64,000 nt of DNA from positions 1 through 64,000 of the forward strand of contig JAPMOS010000010.1 in the NCBI GenBank assembly GCA_027972325.1. Reading direction: 5' to 3'. Below are positions 42,647 to 54,900 of this stretch, piece after piece. This DNA is from Paratrimastix pyriformis. Lineage: Eukaryota > Preaxostyla > Paratrimastigidae. Within the stretch, counting starts at the first letter, position 1, and every line of letters starts with the position of its first letter. The translations under genes and the position numbers were made by a program. The notes beneath the pieces are model-generated. The model was not told the DNA's origin, did no database searches, and saw only the letters and a program-made list of their open reading frames with translations.

Positions 42647-45600
42647 CTATATTTCGAGGGTAATGTTTCTTTCGGAGCTTTGGGAAGCTCTGAGGAGGAG
42701 TGCACGTCCCTCGTAGGGAATGGGGTTCCCCCATAACCGGAGGACGGCGAAGTCTGGGCGACCCTCGCCAAGCCAGCCTTCCCCAAGTGCAGTAGCACCT
42801 CGAGCGCCGCAGAGGTTGTTGCAGGCCGAGAGCTCCTGAAGCCCAGAGCACGAGTACGGTGGCAGCGCGGCCAGGGCCTCGAAGAACGGATCGCCGAGCC
42901 GGTTGCCGTCCAGACAAAGCAGCCGGATCCGCTGGGCCCCGGCAAGCGCCTCGACAAGGGCGCTCGCTTGAGGCTCGGCCAACTCAGTGCTGGCCAGATC
43001 GAGTGTGTCCAGCCCCGAGTCGGGCGCCCTGTCCCACCCACCCATCGTGTTCACTGAGGATGAGTGGGTTGGTGCTGTGGAGAAGCCGACCGAAGCAAGG
43101 CTGCCAGTGCAGCCAGGGCCGACGGGGATGCGATGCCACTCACGTGGGCCAAACTGAGCACGGCGAGGGTGGGGCTGTGATGGAGCCCCGAGAAGAGCTG
43201 CGCCCCACAGAACGGCCCCGCCCAACGCCACAGCCAGAAGGCGGCCGTGAGCAGGAGCGGCGCCCATTGGGCGGCACGCGAGCAAAGCAGCCTCGACACG
43301 AGGAGCAGACCCGAACGAGGCCTTCCTCCTGCAGGCTGTTCCCATCGAGCACCAGGACCTGCACGCCCACACAGAGACCGCCCCCATCCCCGGTGGGTGG
43401 GTGATCTGGCCTTGGCGGTGGATCTTTGCGATGGGTCGGGTGGACAGGGTTGGGGAGGGTGGCGAGGGAGGGGAACCTTGAGGGAGGACGTGTTCCTGAC
43501 GGCGGCAGCCAGGGCCGCGGAGTCGGCGGGCCCCAGGTCGCACCAGCCCAAGTTGAGGGCCTGCAGCCCCCACGGGCACCCAGCCCGGGCGGGGGAAGGG
43601 AGCGGGGACGGCACCGGGCGGGCGATCGATGGCCGGGATGGGGGCGGCTGGCGCGGCGGCGGCCGTGGGAGTGGCGCGGGCGGGGTGCCGATCGTGGGCT
43701 GGCCGATGATCGGTGGCCGGCCCGGTGGGGCCTTGGAAGCGGCGCGGGGCGGTGACGGGGGCCGCGGGGGGAGCAGAGGGGTCCATTCCTGCCGGTGCCT
43801 GCGCAGCCAGGAGCCCTGGGCTCGCATGGCCTCGGCCAGCTCGTCCAGGGCGCCCCGGGGGCGCGGGGGCAGGGGGTCCCGACGAGGGCGCCCCGTCTCC
43901 ACCGGATCCTGCGGCCCAGGGCCGGGCCCCAGGGGCTGCTCCTCGGCACTGGCGGCCTGCGGGGTGGTGAGTGGGGCTTTGGCCCGGGCAGGGCAGTGGG
44001 AATGCGGCCGTGTGGGCCTGCCTTTACTGATGCTGTTGCTGCTGGTGGGGGCTGCGGGTCTCGCCCGCTGCCCTGTTTCCGCCTCTGGCAAGGGGGCATG
44101 GGCTGGACATCCCGTGGCAGCTGGGAGGGGTCGTCGGGCGATGAGAGGCCCGACGGCGAGAGGCTGGGGTTTAGGCGCGGGTCTGGCCAGGGTATGAGAG
44201 AAGGCGGCCGCCAGGCCGGCCAGGGGGCCCGGGGGGCCGCAGGGGCGCGGGGCGGCGGGTCGGTTGTGGGCCAGGTCGAGGGTCCCCAGGAGTAGCGAGT
44301 CGCGGCACAGGGCGAAGAGTCCCTCCATGCCCGCGGGCCCGATCGCGTTGCCCGCCAGGACGAGGGTCGCCAGGCCCGGGCGGACCGCTCGGGGAGCCGA
44401 GCAGCCATCGGCGGCCCCTAACCCTTGCAGGGCGGCCGGCCGGGCGACTCCGGGTGGCGCGGGGGGCGCGGGTGGTGGGCCGGGGAGGCCCAGCAGGGCG
44501 GGGTGGAAGCCTGCCGTGGCCAGGCTCAACCCGGGTGCGGCCGGGGAACCGCCGGCTCCGCTCCACAGGTGCGGCCGCCTCAGGGCTGGGGCCCCCGTGG
44601 CGGGTGGGTGCCGAGCGGGTGGGTTCGGGAGTGGGGACGGAGGAGAGGCCGGAGGATTCCCGACGGAGGCTCGGGGCACGTCCATGGCGGGGGGTGCCGT
44701 GGGAGGGCCCGTGGCTGTTGCCGCCTGGCGGGCGATGTCGGGCCTTGCGAGGAGCCCCTGCGCGCGGAGGCGCAGGGCCGAGGCAAGCGCGAGGGCTCCC
44801 GCGTCTGTGATTGCGTTTTCGCCCCAAAGGTAGAGGGCCCGCAGCCCACAGCGTGGGCCTGGCCGATCGCAGTCGACCGGGGGGGGGGGGGGGGGGGGGG
44901 GCAGAGCATGGGGGCAGCAGAGGAAGACAATGAGCGGGGGCTGCGGTGCATGGCAGCATTGGGTGGGCGACGGACTGGCGAGGGCCTGGGCGAGCGGGGT
45001 GACGCCCTCGTCGGTGATGCGATTGGCTCCGAGGTACTGCACGCAATGCGGCGGCGCCAGAGCCAGAGAAAGGCAGTCAAGTTGGAGGGGCGTGTGTGTG
45101 GAGCAGAGGGACTGATGGAGGGGTGTGTCGAGTAAAGAAGGAACGAAGTAACGGTGATGGAGGGGTGTGTGTGTAGGTGCGTGTGAGAGGCAGACCAGCG
45201 ATTCTAAGCACGAGCCGCACACGCCTCGGGCCAGGCGGGCCGTGTCGGGGCCGCACCGGTTGCCGTCGAGGACGAGGTGCCGCAGGGAGGACGGGCCCGT
45301 CAGCAGCGCCTCGGCCAGCGCCCCCATCCTGGAGCCGCCCGCCCGGCGAAGTCGGCCAGAGGAAGGAAAAACATGGCGCAGTGAGGCCGCGGCAGAGGAG
45401 GAGCCGGGCCGGGCCGGGCCGGGCCGGGCTGGGCTGGGGGGAGGGGGAGGGGGAGCAGGATGCCCCAAGGGCGACGCTGGCGGACCCTTCGGAAGTCAGC
45501 TCGTTGGAGGTCAGATCGAGAGTCGCCAGGCCGCCCACACAGCCCACTTCATCAGACCCCGCCGGTGCCACCATCGCCCCTGCTGCTCCGAGGGGGGCGG

Positions 45601-46081
45601 GGGGCATGGCGCGACCGTCGGCTCCCAGGCGCAGAGGAGGAGCGCTCGGGGTGGAAGGGGGCCGATACAGCGAGGAGCTTGTCGGGTGAACATGATTAAT
45701 AGGATTGGCAGCGATGGAGCGGGCAATTGAAGCACAACAGGCGTCACCCAAACGGAGGGATCGTAGAGAGAGTATCTGCAATGGGCTCTGATGGGTCGCC
45801 AAAAAATCGCAAAGGTACTCCACCGAACTTGGCGACAAGGGGAAACATCCGTCGAGAATGACTGAGGTCGGTTGCGGGGAAGATCCCAAGGCGGCAAGCT
45901 TTATTCGCAGAGTTTCGCTCGAGAAGGATGAAATCTCTTGAAACCGAGTTCCATTATAATGGGTGGACTGTTCTTGCCCTAGGGACGGGCCAATTAAGAA
46001 ACGGGGGACCTTGGGGCGATGATTCAGCAACTGGCCAAATTCCCGAGATAGACGATTGAACACAAGAGGTACCCAAGACAA
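42647..46081 (-). CDS. Leucine-rich-repeat protein (ribonuclease-inhibitor type)
   Basis: A multi-exon gene with RI-like LRR units of about 28 residues, as in NLRC3-type and many protist LRR proteins. Examples: LQILSLRSLRLGDACCASIA, LATLDLTSNELTSEGSASVA, LRHLVLDGNRCGPDTARLAR, YLGANRITDEGVTPLAQALA, LRALYLWGENAITDAGALAL, LATLVLAGNAIGPAGMEGLF, LQALNLGWCDLGPADSAALA, and a C-terminus ending SSERNITLEI. LRR arcs bind proteins; no enzyme domain is seen. Low-complexity Pro-rich sequence lies between repeats, part of it probably intron. The 5' end is unresolved: the first clear frame (SWVPLVFNRLSREFGQLLN) has no in-frame ATG, so a short upstream exon is likely. It follows the next gene tail-to-head with about 200 bp between them. 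Confidence 0.7.
44879..44901 (-). repeat. Homopolymer C tract, 23 bases (sense strand)
   Basis: A G23 on the plus strand in an intron of the LRR gene, between the SPTQ and LRALYLWGENAI exons. Confidence 0.9.
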
Positions 46082-46091
46082 AACCGATGTC

Positions 46092-46240
46092 TTTTTTTGA
46101 GCAGTTGTGACCCGTCGACCCCGACCAGGTTGGTGGTGAAGATGCGCTCACGGTAGTCGCCAACCCGGGATGATGCAGTTGGTGGTCATCAGGATGGCCC
46201 GGGAGTCGCGGAACTCCCCGCGTTTTTTGAAGTCCGGACG
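46092..46240 (-). pseudogene. hcp: Broken fragment of a hybrid-cluster protein gene
   Basis: About 50 residues of a hybrid-cluster protein (HCP, hydroxylamine/NO reductase) are visible on the minus strand in the gap between two genes. One frame reads KKRGEFRDSRAILMTTNCII, the family signature around a cysteine that ligates the Fe-S-O cluster. After a frame change near 46160 another frame reads DYRERIFTTNLVGVDGSQLL, matching the segment that normally follows at once. Nothing of HCP is visible upstream, where the neighbouring gene ends at 46285, or downstream, where the LRR gene begins. It is therefore a short decayed piece of a duplicated or captured host gene. HCP is typical of anaerobic prokaryotes and anaerobic protists. 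Short length is the main doubt. Confidence 0.75.
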
Positions 46241-46284
46241 TACACTCTTGTTCAAGAGCCGAACCTTCGAACGAACATGGTTTT

Positions 46285-49200
46285 TTAGTCGTCGTCAGTT
46301 GCATCCAGAAGATCGCTCACAATGTTCGAGGAGCGATTGGGCTGTTGAACAGCCGGCTCCAAGTTGCCTAAATTCACAAAAAGGTGAAGCAGCGGAGGGT
46401 GAAGCGGCAGACGGGTCTCCTCGGTGGAAACCGCGGCAGTCCAGGGGGTGGCGGAGGCCGTGGAAGAGAGCGAGAGCGAGCCCCCTGGGGGCGCGGGGCC
46501 GGTGGATCCCAGGCCTCCCCACTCGGTGCTCCTTCCCCGGTGCAGGGAGCTGGGCGAGGGTAAGAACTGGGACTGGGGAGGCGGCTCCTCGGAGTCCGGG
46601 CGGGGGCCAGGAGGGGATGGAGACTGGGAAGGGGAGCGGGGGCAACGGCGCTGGTGGCGGTGGTGCCGGGCCTCAGGCGGAGGGGGTGACGGGGTGGCCG
46701 TCCGGTCGTGGGCAGTGGGCGAGGGCGGCTCCTCGGGGTTTGTCGATGGCGGAGACAGCCGCCCGTCTCCAGCCGAAGAGGGCGACGATGGTGGGGACTC
46801 CCGAATGACGGGGGGCAGCGGCGGTGCCGCAGCGGAGGCACCCGTGCCGGGAAAGGCCTCCCCGGGGCTGACCGGGCGGAGCTGCTGCATAGGGGGAGGG
46901 CTCGGCGGGGAGGCGTTCGGGCTGGAGGGCGTGCCGGGGATCCGCGAAGAGGGCCCGGCCTCCATCGAAGGCGACAGCAGGAGCGAAGCGTCTCCCAGCG
47001 CCCCTCCGATGCGCCCAGGCGTGCGGGAGGGCAAAGACGCGGCGGGCCGGGAGGGGCCCGGCGAGCGGAAGGACTGAGCGAAAGACGACCGCGAGGGCAG
47101 CAGACGCGACGATGCCCTGCCCCCCGAGCTGCCCGGCGCCCCTCGGGTCGGGGATGGTGATGGGCCCACGGCGGCGGCCGGCGCGGGAGACCCAGGGGCG
47201 ACCACGAAGGAGCTCCGCTCGTCCAGGATGGCAGACAGCTCGGCCCCAACAAGCAGCTCCCCCGCCGAGATGTCCCCCGGTCCGGGTGCGCCATCAGCCC
47301 CCACGGCCGCGCGTGCGATCTGCGTATGGGGGTCGCCGCTGCCGCTGCCGCTGCCGCTGCCGCTGCCGCTGCCGCTGCCGCTGCTGCTGCTGCTGCCGCT
47401 GCCGCTGCTGCTGCCGCTGCCGGCCCGACCCCGCGGCCGGGCTGGTGCGGGGGCCGCGGCGGGATGGGCCAAGAGGAGGCTGCTGAGGGTAAGGCGGAGC
47501 TCGCCTGCCGAGGTGTCGCCTGCGTCGGCAGAGGGCTGCTCCTGCTGCTCCTGCTCCTGTTCCTGCTCTCGGCCGAGCAGCGAGCCCGCTTCGGGCGCCG
47601 CTACGGGCGGCTCCTCGGGGAGGCGGCGCCGGAGCACATCCGGCGCCCCGGAGGTCCAAGCCGAGGCGAGCTGGCTGGCGGGGCTCCCGGCACGGACCGC
47701 CGCAGGAAGAGGCGGGCCCTCGAAGGAAGTCAGATCGAGCAGGGTCAGCTCGCCCGGGTCGCGATCCCGCCCTCCCCCGCGGGCCGCGTGAGCCGAGGGA
47801 GGGTCGGCCCCCGGGCCGGCCGCCTGGCGGGACTGGGGCGGGAACGAGGCGGCGAGGGAAACAAAGGAGGGCAGCTCGCCGGCCTCCACCTCACGGCCGC
47901 GACGGGACACGGGGCTGAGGAACGCCTGATCCGGCCGGCCGCCCGGTGAGGTGTGGGCAGGTGGGGCTTGCTGAGGGCTCCAGGGCCGGTCAGGTGGGCC
48001 CTGCCGCTGGGTGAGGGTCACGGCAGAGGCAGCGGGCTCGCCCCCGGATGGGGCTGGTACCGAGGCAGCCTCAGCCTCCTCCACCACCATCGGCTGTCGC
48101 TGCGGCTGCTCGTCGGACGGGGCGAGCATGGGCAAACCCTCGGGCGATGCAGGCGGCAGGTCCTGACGGGGCCAGCCGGGCGCCCGCGTTGGGCTGGGCG
48201 GGCCGGCCAGACCGGTGGGCGGGCAGGGCTCTGGCGACGCAACGACCTGCCCAGGCAGCGGCAGCGTAGGCTCCGTTGCCGGTGGAGGCAGCTCATCAGC
48301 GAACGGGATGGACGCCGCGAGTGGGGCCGACCCAGAGGGGGACGAGGCGGACGAGGCGGACGAAGGGGACGAGGGCGAGGGCGAGGGCGAGGTGGTGGCG
48401 GAGGCGGAGGCGGAGGCGGAGGCGGAGGGGGGCGGCCGAACAGGGAAGGCGGGGGCGGGCGGGGGCAGCTCGCCCTCCTCCGCGGGGCCGAGGCTCATCA
48501 TGAAGAGGGTCGCCCGCGACTCGGCCAGGGAGGCCGTGGGCGGGATGGGCGACAGGGACAGCAGTCCCGGTGAGGCACGCCCCCGGGGGGCCGCCGAGGG
48601 GGCCAGGGATTCCGACAAGCGGCCCGATGGCCCTTCGAAGAGCGCCCCCGGCGAGACGGCCCGCTGGGCCGGAGGGGTATGGCGGTGGTGGTGGTGGTGG
48701 CGGTGGGAAGGCCCGTGGGTGCGGCGGCGCGGCGGCTCCTGGCGGGCGGGGGTGGCCAGGGGATGGCCCTCCATGGGCGGCTCGGACTCCTCGGCCCCGC
48801 CCCGCCCCCCCAGCACGGGCGAGAGGGACGGCAGCGCGACCGGGGTGCGCCCGCCTCCCGCCAGGAGACCAGCCCCAGCCGGGGGCGGGGGCGGGGAGAG
48901 CGGGTGGGCGGGGCTCAGATGGAGCAGCCCCGAGATCTCGGCCGCCAGGCGGGGCGAAAGCAGGCTCTGCCCCTGCTGCTGCTCGTCCTCCTCTCGGCCC
49001 GTGGGTGCGGGCGCCCTCTCGGCCGGCGCCCCGGGGCACGTGGCCACCTCGGATGCGGCCGGTTCCTCGGGCCCGCCGGCGGAGCGGTTGCTGTCGGCTG
49101 GGGCCTGTGGGGGAGGGGAGGCCGTCTCGGGGGCCGCGGCTGCGGGGCGGATGGGCAGCGGTCGCAGGAGACCTGCTGGCGCGCCGATGGCCGAGGCGGG

Positions 49201-51131
49201 GGTCATGGGCGGCAGAGGCCCCGGCGGAGAGGCTGGGGGCGGTGTGCTGCTGGAACCCCGATGAGGTGCCTCGGCCGCCTCGGCCCCTTCAGCCGGCAGG
49301 GGGCTCGGCGGAAGTTGTGGCCGGGGTTCGCCAACCGGGGGGCTTCCTGATGGCCCATGCCGACCGAGGTCCTCCTCGTCCCTGCTGTCCTCATCGGCTC
49401 GCAGAGGCCGGTGGCCCGATGGGGCGCAGAGGCCCTCCCATCCACCGGTCGGGACCGGGGGCAGGGTGGGGCTCAGGCTGGCCGCAGGGGCCGGCAAGGG
49501 GGCCGAGGGGCCGCCCCGAACAGCCGCGCTGGCTCCGGCCCCGTCCGCGCCACTTGGAGGCACCGACTCGGCAGCCCCCGCACCCGCCGCCTCGTCCCCC
49601 TCGCCCCGGCCTGGGGGACTGAGTGTGCCGCTCAGATCGCGCATATCCGTCGACGCGGCGCCCTCGGCCCGATCGGAGACCAGAGGCTCCAGGGGAGGCT
49701 CCACAGGGCACTCCAGGGGGGGCTCCAGAGAGGGCTGGGGCTGGGCGGTGGGCCCCTCGAGGGCAGGGGCCACGGGGAAGGGGGACGACCGGGCGGCGGG
49801 GGGCGCCTGCTCCCAGTCGGCCTCGTATGAAGATGCGGCCGCATCACCCTCGGTCTCGCTTCTGCGCTCGGCCTCCGCCCGTGGTGGCTGCGGGGCCTGT
49901 GGCAGGGCCGCTGGAGGGCTGGTCTCTGCGGGTGGAGCAGCCAGGTCGCCCCGAGGAGACATGGGCTCCCGGGCGGCTCGTGGAGGCCCCTCCTCAAGCG
50001 CCGCCTGCTCGGCCTCCGGCTTCGCGTCGGATTCGGCCTCCTCCGCCTCTGCGGCCGCCAGCCCGGCCTTTGCGGCCGCCCCGGCTCGCAGGTCGTCGGT
50101 CGGCTGAAGTTCGGGGGAAGTTGCCCCGGGGCAGCCAGGGTCGGCAGGGGTAGCAACATGGGGCGCAGCGCCCGCCTCTCCAGCCGAGCGGGCGCTCTTC
50201 TTCGGCTGGCCCTGGTCCTCGGCGCCCTCGGCGGCTTCCACCTCCTGCTCGTGCATCTCCTCCCCGCCATCCTCCCCGCCATCCTCCCCGCCATCCTCGC
50301 CATCCTCCTCCCCAACCTCTCGGGTTGCGTGGCCCATGTCCGGCACGAGCCGCCGGCGGGTCAGGGCGGGGCCGAGGGGCGAGACTGCGTCGATGGCCTG
50401 GACGGCGCCGCGGGGGCCGTGGCGGCGCATGAGGGGCCGCAAGTAGGCGAGCAGCTCCTGGCGGGCGGTCGGGTCGAGGAGGGCCAGGCGCCCCTCCAGT
50501 GAGCGCGTCCACCAGGCCTCCCGCCCCAGCAGGCCCGACGGCTCGCCCTCCTGACCAGGCGCCTGGCACGGTCCCTGGGCACGAGCCGGGGCCGGGGCCG
50601 GGGCCAGGGCCGGGGCCGGGGCCGGGGCCGGGGCCGGGGCCGGGGCCGGGGCCGGGGCCGGGGCCGGGGCCGGGGGGGATGCGACGGGAGCCGGAGCCGG
50701 AGCCGGAGCCGGAGCAGCAGCGGATGTGGGCGCTGGGGCAGGAGGGGCCCATGCGCCCCGAGGGACGGGGCCGCCGTCAGCTGGGGCGACGGGAACCGCC
50801 GGTTGGGACCGAGCGGCGGCGGCGAGGGTCGCGGGGGCAGACGGCCACCGGTCGGTTGGGCGGACCATGTGGGGCAGCAAGGGCGGGGCCCTTGTCCCCA
50901 TGGGGAGGGCCGGGGGGGCCACCAGCGACGCGGCTGCTCGAGGGGCACTCGCAGGTGGCAGGGGGAGCGGAGCCGGCCCGCGCGGACTGGCCAGAGGCGC
51001 GGCCGCCAGCATCGCCGGGTCCGAGGCCACCGGGGGGCTCATCAGGGTAGCCACTGGGGCCCCCAAGACGCCCGCCCCGAGGGGCGGCGGCACCAACCCA
51101 AAAGTCGCCACAGCGGCGCGTGGGCCCGGGA

Positions 51132-51190
<59 letters not shown>

Positions 51191-51904
51191 GGACGTGATC
51201 CTGCAGGTCGGCCAGGCGCAGCTCGAGGCGACTCAGCTGGGCCATGACCGCCGCCGGCACGGCCGCCGGTGGTGCAGGGGCAGGGGCAGGTGCAGGTGCA
51301 GGTGCAGGGGCAGGGGCAGGGGCAGGGGCAGGGGACGGGGCGGCCAGGGGAGGCGGCTGAGGGGGCGCAGCCGCGGGTTGAGGAGGGGCGATAGGCGGCG
51401 CCTCCAAGCGGGCGAGCAGGGCCGCCTGCATCCGTTGCATGTCGCCCACCTGGGCCTGCAGGGCCGCCAGGGCCCGAGCCTCGGCCGGCTGCCCTCCATG
51501 CCGGGGCGTGGCCTCGCCTGGGGCAGCTTCGGCCAGGGCCGCGGGGGAGGGCGGGGTGATCGCGTCCCGGCTGGGGCGCACGTGCAGAAGGGGAGACTGT
51601 GGGCCTTGCGGAGGCAGCGTGGAGGGCGGCGTCTGGGGGCTGCTCACTGGCCGACCGGGAGGCAGAGGGACCTCCGCGCCCGCCGAGGGGACGAAGGCGA
51701 ATTGTGCCGGCATGCCGGTGTCCGTGAGGGCGATGGACGCGGGGAGCCCGCCCGGCAGGTTAAGGTCGGGAGGCGGCGTGGCCCGTTGGGCGGGCTGCTC
51801 CCCTTCGCCTGTGCATGCCATGCCGGGGGCTGGTCTGGGAGGCTCAGGCAACGCCCAGGCCTCGCGGGGGGCCCCAAGTGGCCGAGCATGCGGGGAGGCC
51901 TCGA

Positions 51905-51949
<45 letters not shown>

Positions 51950-54900
51950 GGGCCAGGAAGTGGTGGACAAGGCCCAGGTAGGCGTTGGGCCGGCCCGAAG
52001 GCGAGCGGGGCACGAGGGGCCCCTGGATGGGGCTCCGCATGTCCGGACCGTGGGGCGGCGGGGCTTGACGGGCCGGGGCGAGCGACAGCTGGCGGGGCCC
52101 CGGGGTGATGGGGGTCCCAAAGAGCACAAACGGCTCGCCTTCCGGCTGGCCGGGGGTCGTGGGCGGGGTGCCGATGGCCCCGCCTCTGGGGGATCCAGCG
52201 GGCGTCACAAGCCCCGAGGCCCCGGCGGGGGCGGCCAGAGGCGAAGGGGCGATGCCCGATGAGGGCTGGAGCGAGGGCATGCTCGCCGCCGAGGAGCCCA
52301 GCTGGGGCGATGACACGGGCTGCTGGGGGCTGCCGGGAGGGGTGTCGACGAGGGAGCGCCCATCCCGATGCCCCCGCGAGGATGCGAGATCTGGCGGTGG
52401 TTTGGGAGAGACCCCCGCCCGCTGTGCCGGCTGGGGGCACAGAGATGGAGGAGTCGGAGAGGGGACCGAAGGAGGGGGTGGTGGGGGAGCACCCGCCGGC
52501 ACAGCGGGGGAAGCAGGGGCCGCACCGTGTGCTGCGAGCACCTGGGGCCAAGCGGCCGACCAAGCTGTCACAGGCTGCTGCTGCAGCTGTTGGCGTTGCT
52601 GCTGCGGAGGCTGGGGCCGTTCGGGTGGGGGCTGCAACCCCGAGCCCGCCACGGCGGCCTGGCCGGAGCCCGCCAAGGCGCTCGGAGAGAGCCCGCCCCG
52701 CCGCTGGTCGTAGAGCCGCCCGTCCCAGCCAGCCGGGAATGGTGGCCAGGGGGCCCCAGGCTCCATCGTGGCAGAAGGACCCTGGGGGTTTGACCGGCCA
52801 GAAGGCGGGCTGGCGGTCGGGGGCGCCGATCGGGAGGGGCTGGGGACGGTCCCGCGTCTCCCATCGGGCACCACCCATGCTTCGTGGATCGGGGGGCAGC
52901 CGGGCGCGGGCAGGCCGTCGTCGTCGCGGGGGCGGCCAGGGGTGGAGACCGAGGGCGAGGCCTCGTACGAGTAGGAGTACGAACGGGAGCAGCTTTCTTC
53001 CTCGTGGCGGGTCCGGGAGCCGGCCGGCGATGGCAAGCCCCCCGATGCGGCCAGTGACCCGCGCCCGGCAGGGGTGCTCGCGCCCGTGCCCAGGCCTACT
53101 GCGTCCGACGCCGTGTCAAGGACAGGCCGGGGATGCGAGGGGCCCGGAGCGACGCGCTGGGCCGTGGCGCAGCTCGAGATCGACGAGGCTGACGAAGAGC
53201 GCGACCCGCGGCTGGGGCTGGGGCTGGGGCTGACGGACGACGAGCGGTTGAGCGCCTCCTCCTCGCGGCGCAGGCGCCCCGGGGCGGGCGAGGGAGAACG
53301 TGAACGGGACCCGGACCGAGCAGGCGGCGTGAGGAGGGGCGCCGGGCCCGCCGACCATGGGTCAGTCGCCCTGCGCGCAGCCCAAGGAAGCCGCGCCGCT
53401 AGGGATGAGCCCAGTCGGCCAGCCGCCGGCCAAGAGAGCCCGTGGTTGCGCACTCACTCGCGGAGCCAACCACACGAGCGCACACCCAATTCGCGCACCC
53501 ATACGCCCTCCCCCCATCCCCACCCGTGCATGCGGGCGGACCGTGACGGCAGCGCCCTGGCCGATGACTCGTAGCGGGTCGAGGGGGCCTCCGGCATGGG
53601 TACGGCCGGGGCGGGGGTGGGTACCGGCTGCGCGGGTGATTCCAATTTGCGGGCGGGGGGATGGGGATGGGGATGGGGATGGGGAGGATGAGGGGGGGAC
53701 TGGCCCCCTTGGCCGGGGCGGAGGCCCGGTGGGCGGGCAGCGGGGCGGCCGGGAGCAGTCCGGGGCCCGGGGGCAGCAGCATGAAGGCCGGTCCGCTTGC
53801 CAAGGCCGCCGCGGCGGGGAGCCGGCAGGTGGCGGGTGGGCGAAGGCTTCTTTGGCTGCTGGGGTGCGGCAGCCTGCCCAAGCGGTGGCTGCTGGGCCGG
53901 GGCCGGGGTTGCGGCGACGCGTGGCTGCTGGGCCATGGAGCGGGCCGCCTGGGCGCTCTTCTGATGCCAGAGCACGAGCACCTGCTGTGGGTCAAACGAG
54001 AGCGACCCGGCATCCTCTGTCGAGGGAAGGGGAGGAGGCGCGGGCGGGGCCCCACCACCGAATGGGGCCGGGGGAAGGGCGGCGGGCTGGGAGGGGGGCG
54101 CTGGCTGCTGCGGGGCGACCGGCTGGCCGGCGCGGGCGGAAAGCTGCTGGGCCGCCCCGAGGAACCAGGCGTGGGCCTGCGCCAGGATCCCCTCCAGAGG
54201 AGAGCCCTCTTGGCCTGCGGCGGGAGGGGCGGGAGGGGATGCGGGGCGGAGCGGGGGCTCGGTGGCGGGTGTGGGGGCCCCGAACCGGGCGGCCATCATG
54301 GCGGGTGTGGGGAAGGGGGTGAATGGGCTCAGGGCAGGGGTATCGCCGCTGACGGAGGTGGCCGAGGCACAGGCGGAGCGGGCCGTCCGCGCCTCGTCGC
54401 GGGGAATTGCGGGGAAGTCCGCCGATGCGGGGCTGCTGGCGGTCAGTGACGGGGGCGGCGGCGGGGCGCCAGCAGGCGCCAGGGCGGGCAGGGCGAGTGG
54501 CGAGGGCCGCTGCTGATCGCATCGGAGAGGGGCCCCCGGAGGGGGCGGGGGGACGGCTGGGCCCTGGCCCAGCGTAGGCAGCGGGGGAAGGCAGATGGGG
54601 TGGGCGGGGGCCGGCGAGGCGCGCGAGGCTGCCAGGGAGAGGAGACAGCAGCAGCGCCGTTCGTCGTCATGAGTGGCTGACACGAGGGGGCATGGGCAAC
54701 GGCGGGGGGTGGCTTGAGATGCGGACCGGCGCCGTTGCGGAGGGCCTCCAGCCGAGAGCGGATGCGGCCGTAGTCGAAGGCGGGCTGCTCGGCGCTGGGG
54801 GCGGTCGGGTCGCCCCCGGGCTGATCGGCGGCCCGATCGGTCCACGGCGCCCCCCGATTGGGCCCCGAGGCGGAGCGGGCGGAGGGGAGCGGGATCGCCT

